The notes under the pieces were generated by a model. That model did no database searches. It worked only from the letters and a program-made list of their open reading frames with translations, and was not told where the DNA came from. The translations under genes and the position numbers were made by a program. From Deltaproteobacteria bacterium HGW-Deltaproteobacteria-8 (GTDB lineage Bacteria; Desulfobacterota; Desulfovibrionia; Desulfovibrionales; Desulfovibrionaceae), in NCBI GenBank assembly GCA_002840405.1, contig PHAR01000005.1, forward strand, positions 75,894 through 139,893: a stretch of 64,000 nt of DNA. The letters run 5' to 3'. The first letter of the stretch is position 1. The number at the start of each line of letters is the position of its first letter. Positions 52,173-62,083 of this stretch are shown here, in pieces.

Positions 52173-53192
52173 ATGCCCTTCCGCTTCGCCCACCCGGAAC
52201 CCCCGCGCCCCAGCGCCACACCGCGCCCCAGGGTCTTCCCGGTGTTTTTGCCCCTGGCCGGGTGCCCCGGCCGCTGCCTCTACTGCAACCAGCCCGCCCA
52301 GACCGGCCAGGCCCCGGAGCCCCTTGAGGCCGTGCTGACCCGCGCGCGCGCGGAGCTTTCCGCCCTGTCGCAGCCGGTGGAGCTGGCCTTTTATGGAGGC
52401 ACCTTCACGGCCCTGCCGGAGCCCTGGCCGCACCGCTTTCTCGACCTCGCCACAGAGCTGCGCGCCAGCGGCCGCGTGACCCGCGTGCGCTGCTCCACCC
52501 GGCCCGACGCCGTGACGCCTTTGCTGCTGGCCGACCTGCGCGGGCGCGGGCTGGACCTGGTGGAGCTGGGCGTGCAGAGCTTTCAGGACGCGGCGCTGGC
52601 GGCTTCCCGGCGCGGCTATGGCGGGGCCGTGGCCCTGGCCGCCTGCCGCATGGTGGCCGAGGCGTCCTTAAGCCTGGGCATCCAGCTTTTGCCCGGAATG
52701 CCCGGCCATGGCCCGGACGACTTCGCCCGCGATGTGGAGGTTGTCGCCAGCCTCACGCCCGAAGCCAAGCCCGAATCCGTCCGGCTGTACCCCTGCCTGG
52801 TGCTGGAGGGCACGCCCCTGGCCGACCTCTGGCGGGCCGGGGAGTTTTCGCCCTGGCCGCTTTCCGTGACCATCGAGGCCCTGGCCGCGGCCCTGCGCGT
52901 GCTCTGGGCCGCAGGGGTTCCGGCCGCGCGCATGGGCCTGGCCGAGCAGGCAGGCCTCGCCGTCCTGGCCGGGCCGAGGCACCCGGCCCTGGGGCAGATG
53001 GCACGTGCGCGCGCCCTGTTCCTGCACGTGCGCGACCTGCTGGCGGGCCTGCCCAAACCCGCTGCCACGCTCTTTGTCCCGGCCCGCTGGCAGGGCGAGG
53101 TGCTGGGCCAGGGGAATGAATTGGCAGGGGAGTACGCCGGGCTGGGGCTGGGGGTGGAGGCGTGGGCGGAGCCGGAGTTTGGGTTGGGGTGA
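52173..53192 (+). CDS. radical SAM protein (Elp3-like)
   Basis: A 339-residue radical SAM enzyme. The [4Fe-4S] motif is CPGRCLYC (CxxxCxxC; about residues 31-38) in the context FPVFLPLAGCPGRCLYCNQ, and LAFYGGTFTALP plus LDLVELGVQSFQDAALA follow as in the Elp3/coproporphyrinogen-oxidase-like branch. The reaction is unknown. Start ATG 52173 is uncertain (no clear ribosome-binding site). It begins 59 bp after the ABC ATPase, with which it may be co-transcribed but not functionally related. Confidence 0.8.
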   Translation: MPFRFAHPEPPRPSATPRPRVFPVFLPLAGCPGRCLYCNQPAQTGQAPEPLEAVLTRARAELSALSQPVELAFYGGTFTALPEPWPHRFLDLATELRASGRVTRVRCSTRPDAVTPLLLADLRGRGLDLVELGVQSFQDAALAASRRGYGGAVALAACRMVAEASLSLGIQLLPGMPGHGPDDFARDVEVVASLTPEAKPESVRLYPCLVLEGTPLADLWRAGEFSPWPLSVTIEALAAALRVLWAAGVPAARMGLAEQAGLAVLAGPRHPALGQMARARALFLHVRDLLAGLPKPAATLFVPARWQGEVLGQGNELAGEYAGLGLGVEAWAEPEFGLG

Positions 53193-53296
53193 GGGGGGCG
53201 TAGGCTCTCTGCGCGGGCGTGGGCTCTTCCGCAACGGCGTGCGTCGGTTTTGGGAACTGTGTGCCCGGACGTCTCAAACAAGGTGGGTGCTGCACC

Positions 53297-53881
53297 ATGG
53301 CTGCGACAGAAATGGAGCCCGTCTCCTTCTTTCTCCATGTGGGGTCTGGGCCGAAGAATCCCAAGAAGATTCCGGCCGTCTTCCAGGGGGCTCAGTGGCG
53401 GGAGGTGCGGCTGGACATAGATCCCAAGGTCGCGCCGGACATCGTCGGGGACATCAAGGCCATGCCCGCTGCGGAAACGGCCCGTTTCGACGCGGTCTAT
53501 TCCTCCCACAACCTGGAGCATCTGCTCCCGCATGAGGTGCCCCTCGCCCTGGCGGAATTCCTCCGGGTTCTCAAGCCCGGCGGCCAGGCGCTGGTCTCTT
53601 GCCCGGACCTCCAGTCGGTGGCGGCGCACATCGCCCAGGGCAATCTCACGGAGCCGCTGTACCAGTCTCCGGCCGGGCCCATCGCGCCGCTGGACATCCT
53701 GTACGGGCACCGGCCGTCCCTGGCGCGCGGGAACCTGTTCATGGCCCACCGCACGGGCTTCACCGCCCAGACCCTGGCCCAGGCCATGCGTGACGCCGGG
53801 TTTGCGGACATCCAGGTGCAGCGCCGGGGCGCGCCGCATTACGAGCTGCGGGCGCAGGGGCGCCGGCCTGCCGGGGCCTGA
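53297..53881 (+). CDS. SAM-dependent methyltransferase, class I
   Basis: A 194-residue methyltransferase-like protein. It has the SAM-binding LHVGSG motif at residues about 10-15, an acidic strand end (RLDIDP) and the core FDAVYSSHNLEHLLPHEV, then LRVLKPGGQALVSCPD, typical of Methyltransf_11-type enzymes. Substrate unknown. ATG 53297 has AAGGTGG upstream. It stands between the radical SAM gene and the PEP carboxykinase-like gene. Confidence 0.85.
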   Translation: MAATEMEPVSFFLHVGSGPKNPKKIPAVFQGAQWREVRLDIDPKVAPDIVGDIKAMPAAETARFDAVYSSHNLEHLLPHEVPLALAEFLRVLKPGGQALVSCPDLQSVAAHIAQGNLTEPLYQSPAGPIAPLDILYGHRPSLARGNLFMAHRTGFTAQTLAQAMRDAGFADIQVQRRGAPHYELRAQGRRPAGA

Positions 53882-54087
53882 TGGGACAAGGCGTTCCGGG
53901 TGCCGCCGCCGCAGGCAGGCTGATCAGGTGATCGACGCGTTGACTCATCTCTCCCGTTGACCAGCCCCCCTGCCATGAATTATTGTAGGAGTTGACGGCG
54001 GACACCCCAGCGCTTGGAGAGGAGCGGGGACTCGCCCGCCGCATACCCTCCCGCGCTTGGCGCGGTACTTTTTTGGAGGCCCACCGG

Positions 54088-55833
54088 ATGTCCAGCCAGT
54101 CGAGCTACGAGTTCTACGGTCCAGACCTGTCCAAGATGCCCCCCCTGCGCTCCCTCGCCGAGACACTCACCCTCGACCCCCGCGTGCGCCTGGTCAACGC
54201 GGCCGAGGCCTACGAGCTGGCCATGGCCCAGCACGACGTGGCCGTCACCGACATGCCCGTGTACCCCCCGGCGGCCAAGCGGCTGGGCCTGCCCCAGGGC
54301 GCAAAGGTGCTGAACCACTGCCACGGCCGCATCGTGGGCCGCTCGGCCAATGCCCGGCGCTTCTACAACGCGCTGACGCTCTCCGAGCAGCAGAAGGTCC
54401 TGGGCGACGTGCGCGAGGCCCTGTTCGATTTCCAGAAGCGCCCGCTCATCAAGGCCCACGCCATCCTGGGCCTGGACCGCGACCTGATGATCCGGGCCAC
54501 CCTGGTGTCCGGCGTGGACGACGCCGTGAACGTGTTCAACTGGCTCTCCAACTTCACACCCTTTGACGAGCTGGCCGACGAATACGCCAAGAGCCCCAAG
54601 CTGCCCATCCAGGATATCCTGATCATCGGCGACAACCTTTGGAACAACCCGGACCCGTTCTACAACAACCACGGCGGCCCGCAGCTGGCCCTGGTGGACG
54701 AGACCGCCAACGTCATCTTCAACCTCGGCATGCGCTACTTCGGCGAGCGCAAGAAGGGCACGCTGACCCTGGCCTGGACCTCCGGCATGCGCTTAGGCAT
54801 GGCCGCCTGCCATGGCGGCATCAAGGAGATCGACTTCTCCGCCTGCGCGGACAAGGCCACCAAGGCCGTGGGCAAGCGCTCAATCGCCTTCTTCGGGCTC
54901 TCAGGCACGGGCAAGAGCTCGCACACCAACAGCTCGACCAACGGCGGCACCCTGCCTGCGGGCTTCAAGAAGGTCGTGCTGCACGACGACGCCTTCCAGA
55001 TCGACTGCGAGGAGAAGGTCTGCCGCGTGTGGGAGCCCACCCTCTTCGACAAGACCGACTCCCGGCCCGTGGGCGACGAGGACTGGCGCTACATCCTTTC
55101 GGTCATGAACCACGGGCTCATCGAGGTGGACGGCAAGGTGCTGCCGCTGGGCCAGGACCTGCGCAACTCCAACGGCCGCGCCCTGTTCGACCGCGACCTG
55201 CTGGGCGCGTACGTGAACCGCTGCGGCTTCCCGGACATCATCTGCTGGCTGATGAAGGACTCCTGCCTGCCGCCGCTGATGCGCTTCGACGACCCGGCCC
55301 TGGCCGTGGCCATGGGCGCGAGCCTGATGACCCGGCGCAACCGGGCCGAGAACGTGCCCGAGGAGGAGCTGCAGAAGCTCGTGTTCGTGCCCTATGCCAA
55401 CCCCTTCCGGGTGTACGAGCTGTGGCGCGACGTGCAGGCCTTCACCAAGGTCTTCCACCAGGGCGCCATAGGCTACTGCTTCAACTCCAGCGGCTTCTGG
55501 AAGTCCTCGGACGTGGACCTGCGGGCCATCCCGCTCAAGACCTCGCTCACGCTCCAGACCGCGCTGCTGCTGGACAAGCTGACCTGGGAGAAGCTGGACC
55601 TCTTGCCCGGCGCGCAGATCCCCACCCGCGAGAGCGTGGAGGCCATCCTGCCCGGCTACTACGACACCTACCACCCGAACAACGTGGAGAACCGCGCGGC
55701 ATACATGGCGACCCTCAACAGCCGCTTCCGCCAGCGCACCATGTTCCTGCAGTCCAGCGACCTGCACGACAAGCCGGGCCTGCTTCTCTCGCTCATCAAC
55801 TCCCTGCGCGTGAACAACGGCGAGGACGAGTAG
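54088..55833 (+). CDS. divergent ATP-type phosphoenolpyruvate carboxykinase-like protein
   Basis: A 581-residue protein related to ATP-dependent PEPCK, which interconverts oxaloacetate and PEP. The P-loop GLSGTGKS lies at 270-277, GERKKG with the metal-ligand lysine at about 222-223, ACHGG with the histidine at 242 and an aspartate pair (LHDD, 300-301) at the place of the GDDE motif. The active-site ligands (Lys, His, Asp) therefore seem kept although the rest is diverged. A possible substrate arginine lies in VGRSANAR near residue 92. ATG 54088 has TTGGAGG upstream. An intrinsic terminator follows. Confidence 0.83.
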   Translation: MSSQSSYEFYGPDLSKMPPLRSLAETLTLDPRVRLVNAAEAYELAMAQHDVAVTDMPVYPPAAKRLGLPQGAKVLNHCHGRIVGRSANARRFYNALTLSEQQKVLGDVREALFDFQKRPLIKAHAILGLDRDLMIRATLVSGVDDAVNVFNWLSNFTPFDELADEYAKSPKLPIQDILIIGDNLWNNPDPFYNNHGGPQLALVDETANVIFNLGMRYFGERKKGTLTLAWTSGMRLGMAACHGGIKEIDFSACADKATKAVGKRSIAFFGLSGTGKSSHTNSSTNGGTLPAGFKKVVLHDDAFQIDCEEKVCRVWEPTLFDKTDSRPVGDEDWRYILSVMNHGLIEVDGKVLPLGQDLRNSNGRALFDRDLLGAYVNRCGFPDIICWLMKDSCLPPLMRFDDPALAVAMGASLMTRRNRAENVPEEELQKLVFVPYANPFRVYELWRDVQAFTKVFHQGAIGYCFNSSGFWKSSDVDLRAIPLKTSLTLQTALLLDKLTWEKLDLLPGAQIPTRESVEAILPGYYDTYHPNNVENRAAYMATLNSRFRQRTMFLQSSDLHDKPGLLLSLINSLRVNNGEDE

Positions 55834-55856
55834 CCCCAACACAACGGAAACAACGC

Positions 55857-55895
55857 CAACGGGCGGCCCCTCCGGTCAGGAGAGGCCGCCCGTTG
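55857..55895. terminator. 12-bp hairpin after the PEPCK-like gene
   Basis: CAACGGGCGGCC (55857-55868) pairs with GGCCGCCCGTTG (55884-55895); the loop has an inner CTCC/GGAG stem, and a T-rich stretch follows. It also lies at the end of the convergent chemoreceptor gene, so it probably serves both directions. Confidence 0.8.
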
Positions 55896-55916
55896 TTTGC
55901 CTTTGGGGTGGGTGGG

Positions 55917-57836
55917 CTAGGCTGCGGAGCGCAGAACCTGGAGCCGGGGATCTCTCCCCTCGGCTTCGGACTCCGCCCCGGCGGCGTCTCCCGCATCCTG
56001 GCGGATCTCGTCCACGATGCCCGAGAGGTTGTGGGCCTGCTGGGCCAGCTCGCTCACGGCCCGGGCGCTCTCCTCCATGACCCGGCTGGTCTCCTCGCTG
56101 ATGCGCCGCATGTCGGCCACGGACTCGCTGACCTCGCGCCCGGCCTGGGCCTGCTGCCCGGCGTTCTGGGCGATGACGCGCACCTCGCTGGCGGCGCGGG
56201 AGGCCAGGTCCACGATCTCGGCCAGGGCGGAGGCCGAGGCTCCGGCCTGCTCCGTGGCTTCATCCACGGCCCGGCCCGCCAGCTCCACCTGTTCCAGGCT
56301 GCCCACGGTTTCGGTCTGGATGCCCCGGATGGCCGCGTCCACCTGCTTGGTGGCGGCCTGGGTCTTCTCGGCCAGCTTGCGGACTTCATCAGCGACAACA
56401 GCGAAACCCCGTCCTGCGTCGCCTGCGCGGGCGGCCTCGATGGCGGCGTTCAGGGCCAGCAGGTTGGTCTGGTCGGCGATGTCGTCGATGACCGAGATGA
56501 TGCGGCCGATGTCCTCGCTCTTGGCGCGCAGGGAGTCCATGCTGCCCCGCAGGGCCTTGGCGCGGTCCTGCACGGCGGCCACGTCGCGGGTGACGAGCTT
56601 GACGGCCTCAGCCCCGGACAGGGCCTTGGCCCGGGCCGCGTCGGCGGTGTCGGCGGCGCTGGCGGCCCCGGCGTCGGTGCCGGACACCGAGGCGATGAGC
56701 CGCTCCATGTCCGCGTTGGTGCGGTCGGACAGGCGCGACTGCTCCTCGGCCCCGCGCGCGCTCTGCTCCACCTGGGCAGCCAGCTCCTGCGAGGCCGAGC
56801 CCAGGCGCTCCACCACCATGCCCATGCGCGAGGCCGCGTGGCGCATGCCCTCGCGGCGCGAGAGCTCGGCGCGCAGCCCGGCCTGCCTGGCCTCTTCCAC
56901 AGCCAGGCGGGCGCGCTCAGCCTCGCTCTTGGCCTCTTCCCCGCGCTCGTCGGCCAGGGCGATCTCCTTTTGCAGTTCCATGACCATGAGGCGCAGGGCG
57001 TCGGCCATTTTCCCCAGCTCGTCGCGGCGCTTGACCGTGAGCTCGGCGGTGAGGTCTCCTGCTGCCACGCGCTGGGCGAAGTCCAGGGTCTTCTTCAGCG
57101 GGCGGCTGATGTTGCGCGTGATGTACAGGCCAAATCCCAGCGAGGTCAGAAGCGCCAGGGCCGAGGCCGCCAGCAGCAGCAGCCGGTCGCTCCGGGCCTG
57201 GGGCAGGGCCTGGGCCACGAAGGCCTGGGCCTCGGCCTGCTCACGGCTCTGCATGGCGTCCAGCGCGGCCTCCACGCGCTGCTGGGCCTCGCGCGCCTCG
57301 CGCATGGACAGGGCCATGGCCCCCATGCGCATGTCCGAGGACAGAAGCTCCAACACCTTGTCGTGGCGCTTGAGCCAGGCTTCCCAGGCGTCCTTCAACT
57401 CCAGCCAGACCGGATCGCCTTGCTGCGGGGCGGCCTGGGGGTCGGCTTTGGCGTCGACTTTGGCATCGGCCTTGGCGTCGGCCTTGGCCTGGGCCTTGAC
57501 CGGGCTCGTGGTCGCAGGCAGGGCCTCATAGGCGGCGAAAGCGGCCAGGCCCTGGGCTCTGAACTTTTCCATGTTCTTGTTCTGGCGTGCGATCTCGGCG
57601 GGATTCTCCGAGGTCTCCTCGATGAGCAGGGTGCGCTCGGCGCGCTGGATGGCGGTGAGGGCGTTGCGCAGGCTGCCCAGGGCCTCCAGGGCGGGCATGT
57701 GGTGCCTGGCGGTTTCGGTCAGGGCGGCCTCTGTGCGCAAGAGACCCAGAGAGCCCCCGGCGGTGATGGCCAGGGTGATGATGGCGGCGGTGGCGAGTCC
57801 CAGGGCGATTTTGGCCCAGACGGGTAGGTTGCGCAT
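55917..57836 (-). CDS. methyl-accepting chemotaxis protein
   Basis: A 639-residue chemoreceptor. Order: first span (about 7-30), periplasmic domain (31-225) with a long helix and a low-complexity KADAKADAK segment (about 113-130), second span (about 228-245), HAMP (245-300), coiled coil, and a signalling domain with the [20 protein letters not shown] tip. The ligand is unknown. No cheW is attached; it would share the chemotaxis machinery with the other receptor. ATG 57836 is preceded by GGAG at a somewhat long distance. Confidence 0.9.
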   Translation of the reverse strand: MRNLPVWAKIALGLATAAIITLAITAGGSLGLLRTEAALTETARHHMPALEALGSLRNALTAIQRAERTLLIEETSENPAEIARQNKNMEKFRAQGLAAFAAYEALPATTSPVKAQAKADAKADAKVDAKADPQAAPQQGDPVWLELKDAWEAWLKRHDKVLELLSSDMRMGAMALSMREAREAQQRVEAALDAMQSREQAEAQAFVAQALPQARSDRLLLLAASALALLTSLGFGLYITRNISRPLKKTLDFAQRVAAGDLTAELTVKRRDELGKMADALRLMVMELQKEIALADERGEEAKSEAERARLAVEEARQAGLRAELSRREGMRHAASRMGMVVERLGSASQELAAQVEQSARGAEEQSRLSDRTNADMERLIASVSGTDAGAASAADTADAARAKALSGAEAVKLVTRDVAAVQDRAKALRGSMDSLRAKSEDIGRIISVIDDIADQTNLLALNAAIEAARAGDAGRGFAVVADEVRKLAEKTQAATKQVDAAIRGIQTETVGSLEQVELAGRAVDEATEQAGASASALAEIVDLASRAASEVRVIAQNAGQQAQAGREVSESVADMRRISEETSRVMEESARAVSELAQQAHNLSGIVDEIRQDAGDAAGAESEAEGRDPRLQVLRSAA

Positions 57837-58035
57837 GGTGTTGCGGCTCCGGAGTGGGAGTTTCCGGCGGGTGGGGTCCCGCCTGGAGACTTCCGCATAC
57901 CCTTGTGCGCAACGGGAAGGGTGGCTGGCTGGTGAAAGGTTGGTGACGGCTTGGTGACGCGTGGGCATTCCAGCGTTGGCCTGGTGCAGAATGGCGCGGT
58001 TGATCAGGCGGGCGGCAAGGGCGAAGCAAAGGACA

Positions 58036-58077
58036 AAAACGAAGGGCGGCCTCTTCGAAACAGAAGATGCCGCCCTT
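58036..58077 (-). terminator. Rho-independent terminator of the small gene at 58152
   Basis: AAGGGCGGCCTCTTC (58042-58056) pairs with GAAGATGCCGCCCTT (58063-58077), one mismatch in 15 bp. On the minus strand a T-run (GTTTTTG) follows at about 58035-58041. It stops the transcript of the 58152-58412 gene before the chemoreceptor gene. Confidence 0.75.
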
Positions 58078-58151
58078 TGGGTTGGGCGTTTTGGCCGGAT
58101 CCAGGCGCCGGGGAGTGCGCCGGACGGTCGGACGGGCGGACGGGCAGGCGT

Positions 58152-58412
58152 CTAGGCGCCCAGCCGGGTGCCGATGGCCAGGGTGGCGAGCAGGCACATG
58201 CCGCGTTTCAGGGCCACGGAAAAGGCGTCGTCCTTGCTGCCGCAGATCTCATTGATGGTGACTATGTCGATGGCGCTGCCGGGGTGGTGTTTGCGCGCGG
58301 ACAGTTCCGGGACATAGGTGCCTTCGCTGGTCAAATAGGCGTAGGGCCGCAGCTCCCAGCCGTTGTGCAGTTCAACCTTGCCGGTGTACATTTTCTTGCG
58401 CAGTGCGTTCAT
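58152..58412 (-). CDS. small protein of unknown function
   Basis: An 86-residue protein, no family recognised. It has a basic N-terminus, LHNGWELRPYAYLTSEG in the middle and a hydrophobic last stretch (MCLLATLAIGTRLG) that is too short to be a sure membrane span. ATG 58412 has GGGGGA upstream; 39 codons of upstream frame are not included. A terminator follows at 58036-58077, supporting a real single-gene transcript. Confidence 0.65.
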   Translation of the reverse strand: MNALRKKMYTGKVELHNGWELRPYAYLTSEGTYVPELSARKHHPGSAIDIVTINEICGSKDDAFSVALKRGMCLLATLAIGTRLGA

Positions 58413-58677
58413 GGTAGTCCCCCGAAGAAACTGCATTTTGTTCAGCACTGAAGAACGATCTATATAGACTATTGGAGGCTGTCTCAAGCATAGCTCAAAT
58501 GCTCGGTTGGGTCTAGGGGGAAGGAGCATTTATTTGCTTTGCGAGGCAGGAGTTTTTTTGCCGGAGATCAATTCCAGCGGGTTGCGCGAAAACTATTTTG
58601 AGGGGTCAAGGCTTGCCCCTGCCGGGTTGGCCGGGGTATGCTCCGGGCACCACCAAAACCCACTTCTGGAGGCCCCC

Positions 58678-59820
58678 ATGTGCGCCGTTGCCAAGCCTGC
58701 TTCAACTCCGTCCGCCGCACTGACCGTTGCCCTGCCCGCCGACCCGCCCGTCGACCTCTCGCCCGGCCCGCTGCTGGGCATGTCCGGGTCCTACTGGCGC
58801 GGGTGCACCCTGCATGCCGGGGTGGTGCTCGACGTGTTCACGCCCCTTGCCGAGGCCCCGGCCAGTCCGCAGGACCTGGCCTCGCGGCTGGGCTGCGATG
58901 CGCGCGCGCTCACCATGCTGCTGCGCGCCCTGTGCGCCATGGGCCTGCTCACGCGCAAGGGCGCGGCCTACGAGGCAACCCCCCAGGCCCGGCTGTTCCT
59001 GACGCCCGCCAGCCCCCGCTCCATCTGCCACATCATCCGCCACCACCATCATCTGGTGGAGTCCTTCGCCCGCATGGACGAGTCCGTGCGCTCGGGCCGG
59101 GCCAACCGCCTGGGCGTGGGCGAGGGCGAAACCGCACGCGAGGACTTCCTGCTGGGCATGTTCAACCTGGCCATGGGCATCGCGCCCGGGCTGGCCCGAC
59201 AACTGGACGCCCTGCTCAAGGAGGCTGGCCTGCCGGGCATGGCCGGGCGCAGGCGCCTGCTCGACCTGGGCGGCGGGCCGGGCACCTACGCCATCCAGTT
59301 CTGCCTGGCGCACCCGGAGCTCTCGGCCATCATCTTCGACCAGCCCACCACCGCGCCCGTGGCCGAGGCCACGGTGGCCCGCTTCGGCCTGGGCTTCGGG
59401 CCGCAGGGGCGGGTGGGCTTCCAACCCGGTGACTACACCACCGGAACGCTGCCCGGCGGCTTCGACCTGGCCTGGCTGTCGCAGATCCTGCACGGCGAGG
59501 ACCCGGCCACGGCGGCGGCGGTGGTGCGGCGCGCGGCGGACGCGCTGGCGCCGGGCGGGGTGCTTCTGGTGCACGAGTTTCTGCTGAATGACGCACAGGA
59601 TGATACCCAGGACGGGCCGGAGTTCGCGGCCCTGTTCTCGCTGAACATGCTGCTGGGCACCCCGGGCGGGCAGGCCTACTCCGGGGGCGAGGTGCGGGGG
59701 ATGCTTGAGGCGGCGGGGCTGGTCAAGGTCTGTCGGCTGGGCTTCACCGGACCGAACGACTCCGGCCTGATCGCCGGGGTGAAACCGGGAATCCAGGCCG
59801 GAGCCGCAAGGTCCGCGTGA
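58678..59820 (+). CDS. O-methyltransferase with winged-helix dimerisation domain
   Basis: A 380-residue SAM-dependent methyltransferase of the acetylserotonin/hydroxyneurosporene O-methyltransferase class. The N-terminal winged-helix part (SPQDLASRLGCDARALTMLLRALCAMGLL) is for dimerisation; the catalytic part has LLDLGGGPGTYAIQF (about 193-207), IIFDQPTTAPVAEAT and a LAPGGVLLVHE block near 290. The substrate, probably a phenolic or isoprenoid compound, is unknown. ATG 58678 has TGGAGG upstream. It is a single gene, followed within 16 bp by the end of a convergent lipoprotein gene. Confidence 0.87.
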   Translation: MCAVAKPASTPSAALTVALPADPPVDLSPGPLLGMSGSYWRGCTLHAGVVLDVFTPLAEAPASPQDLASRLGCDARALTMLLRALCAMGLLTRKGAAYEATPQARLFLTPASPRSICHIIRHHHHLVESFARMDESVRSGRANRLGVGEGETAREDFLLGMFNLAMGIAPGLARQLDALLKEAGLPGMAGRRRLLDLGGGPGTYAIQFCLAHPELSAIIFDQPTTAPVAEATVARFGLGFGPQGRVGFQPGDYTTGTLPGGFDLAWLSQILHGEDPATAAAVVRRAADALAPGGVLLVHEFLLNDAQDDTQDGPEFAALFSLNMLLGTPGGQAYSGGEVRGMLEAAGLVKVCRLGFTGPNDSGLIAGVKPGIQAGAARSA

Positions 59821-59836
59821 GGGTGGAGCGGGGCTG

Positions 59837-60877
59837 CTAGTCGCCCGCGCCCATGAGCGCGTCCAGTACGCTGACGAACGCGCCCGGGCCGACGTGCATG
59901 CCGGCGCTGACCGAGGTCTTGGTGGACCGTGTGGTGGTGCTGGTGGAGGTGCCGCCAGGGATGGCCGAGGTGCTGCTGGTGGTGTGGCTGGACCCGGAGG
60001 AGCCCACATCCCAGTTCTTGCCCACGCTGGGCCAGGCGGCCTCGCCCAGGGCCTGACGGGTCTCGGCCCGGGTGATGTCGTCTGCGCCCTTGTCCGGGCC
60101 GCCATTCGATGCGTTGGTCGCCTGCTGGTTCAGCAGGCCCACGGCCCACTCGCCCCGGCCCACGCGGTGCGCGGGATAGTGGCCCGAGGCCGTGCGGCCG
60201 TTCTGCCTGGCGCCCATGGTGAACCAGCGCACCACGTTGCCTGCGGCGTCTTCGTGGGCCGGGTCCGGCACCACGGAGAAGGACGCGCCGGTCTGGGGGT
60301 TGCTCCAGGCCGAGGTCTGGCCGCTGCGGGTGCTTTCGAGCGCGTTCTCCAGCATCTGCTGGTCGCCTACGTCCATGGCGTCCAGCGGGGACAGGCCGTT
60401 GGCCTGGGACTGCTCCACATGGGCGGCCGTGGCCCTGGACGGGAAGCCGTTCACAGGCACCAGGCGCATGCTCACGGTGGAGGGCGAGAGCACGTACGCC
60501 TCGCCGGTCTCCTCCTGGCTGTTGACGGACATGACGCCCGCGTTGGCGCCCATCCAGCCGTCCTTGAAGAAGTTGTTGGACTGCGCGCCCTGGTTCAGTG
60601 CGTTCAGCAGCACCTTCTGGGTCTGGTACTGGCGCTTGATGAGCACGTCCTGCTGGCGGTAGCCGTCCTTGCTCAGGGTCAGGATGTGGTCCTGGTTGCG
60701 CGCCAGGCTGACCTGGCAGGGCGCGGTGCAGGTGGGCTTGCCGTCCACCACCACGCTGACGCCGCCCGGGTCGGTGGACACCGGCACGGTCTGCATGGCG
60801 ATCTGCGGGGCGCAGGCGGAGAGCAGCAGCAGGCAGAGGGACGTTCCGGCGAGTCTGGTCGGGAATGTTCTGGTCAT
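59837..60877 (-). CDS. PEGA-domain lipoprotein
   Basis: A 346-residue outer or inner membrane lipoprotein: lipobox LLSAC (cysteine near residue 22). A PEGA-type surface domain follows (PGGVSVVVDGKPTCTAPCQVSL, about 38-59), a small beta fold thought to bind sugars or wall components. The middle is a larger domain of unknown function, and the C-terminus contains a serine/threonine-rich tract (GSSGSSHTTSSTSAIPGGTS, about 296-315). ATG 60877 has AGGAG upstream. It is a single gene, divergent from the next. Confidence 0.8.
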   Translation of the reverse strand: MTRTFPTRLAGTSLCLLLLSACAPQIAMQTVPVSTDPGGVSVVVDGKPTCTAPCQVSLARNQDHILTLSKDGYRQQDVLIKRQYQTQKVLLNALNQGAQSNNFFKDGWMGANAGVMSVNSQEETGEAYVLSPSTVSMRLVPVNGFPSRATAAHVEQSQANGLSPLDAMDVGDQQMLENALESTRSGQTSAWSNPQTGASFSVVPDPAHEDAAGNVVRWFTMGARQNGRTASGHYPAHRVGRGEWAVGLLNQQATNASNGGPDKGADDITRAETRQALGEAAWPSVGKNWDVGSSGSSHTTSSTSAIPGGTSTSTTTRSTKTSVSAGMHVGPGAFVSVLDALMGAGD

Positions 60878-61066
60878 GAGAACTCCTGAAGCGCAAGGGG
60901 CCGCGCTGATTGGTGTGGATGCAAGGAGCCTTAGCACACAGCCCGGCGAGAGGCTAGTGCGCCTGGCGTCCTTGCCCATGCGGATTGCCCCGGCTATGCT
61001 GGGCCTGCCAGGCGGGCGGTTGCGCTGGCTCCATTTGGCGTTCAAATTGTGGGAAAAAGAGGCGGC

Positions 61067-62083
61067 ATGGCCATGGGAAATGACAGGCGGGAGGCGCTGC
61101 GGGCGCTGGCGGAGGCAATCGCCGCCACCCTGGCGCGCGGGGTGCCCCAGGACCAGGACACCCTGGACACGGTGCTTGCCGCTCTTGGCGACCCGGACGA
61201 GCCTGGCAAGATGGACATCCGGGCGGCCCTGGCGCTCCTGGCGGCGGACCCGGAGGCCTCGGAGCACGCCTCGTTGGCGGCCCTGCTGCTCTCGCCCGGC
61301 CCCTCTGTGCTGCGCGGGCTGGAGCCTGCCTTGGCTCTGGCGGACCTCCGCGCGGACGAGGCCCTGGCGCTGGCGGAACGTGTGGTGGAGCGCCTTGCCG
61401 GGGACCAGGAGCGGGCGCTGGTCCTGCTGTCAGCGCTTTTGCCCGACGGCTCGCGGGCGGAGCTGTACGCCTCGGCCGATGGGTTGCGCGCCTTTGTGCG
61501 CCGCCTGCGGCCAGAGGCAACGGCCCCGGCGGAGCTGCGGGGCATCATTGCCCGGCGCTTCACGCCGGAGCTTGGCGCGGAGCTGGGCGTCATTCTGCGC
61601 CACTGCCGCCTGGGCTGGACGCCCGGACACGTGTTCTTCCTCGGCACCCTGCTAGAGCGCGCCGAGCCCCGCGCGGACGACCTGCTGGGGCTTTTGGCCT
61701 GGGCCGCGGGCTTTCTGGAGGACGTTGACGCCGAGCACGGCTCTTCCTCTGGCTCGGCACCTGGCCGACCACCCGATCTGCGAGGCAAGCTGGCCGCGCG
61801 CAGGCAGGCGCTGCTGAGCCAGCTGCGTCAGGCGGAGTTCATGGAGGAGGCGCTGGGGCGCGGCAACTACGAGACGCTCATGTCCCAGGGCCTGCGTTTC
61901 GCCCACGTGCATGGGCCGGACGTGCGCGACCAGCTTGCGTTTCTGGAACGCGTGACCAGGCTGGCGCTGGGCCTTGCGGGCGAGGCCCTGGACGGGGTGA
62001 TCGTGCGCGACCTGGGCCGGGCCGAGGACGCCGAAGAGCTCCTGCGGCTGTTGCCGGGCCTGGATGACCAGGGCGAAGGCTAG
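61067..62083 (+). CDS. helical protein of unknown function
   Basis: A 338-residue soluble protein rich in Leu, Ala, Glu and Arg, all-helical in appearance and possibly built of HEAT-like helical pairs (LALAERVVERLAGDQERALVLL and similar). No motif or family recognised, no signal peptide, no membrane segment. ATG 61067 has AAGAGG upstream; a second ATG 6 bp later is possible. Its stop codon overlaps the stop codon of the convergent membrane-protein gene in a shared CTAG. Confidence 0.75.
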   Translation: MAMGNDRREALRALAEAIAATLARGVPQDQDTLDTVLAALGDPDEPGKMDIRAALALLAADPEASEHASLAALLLSPGPSVLRGLEPALALADLRADEALALAERVVERLAGDQERALVLLSALLPDGSRAELYASADGLRAFVRRLRPEATAPAELRGIIARRFTPELGAELGVILRHCRLGWTPGHVFFLGTLLERAEPRADDLLGLLAWAAGFLEDVDAEHGSSSGSAPGRPPDLRGKLAARRQALLSQLRQAEFMEEALGRGNYETLMSQGLRFAHVHGPDVRDQLAFLERVTRLALGLAGEALDGVIVRDLGRAEDAEELLRLLPGLDDQGEG

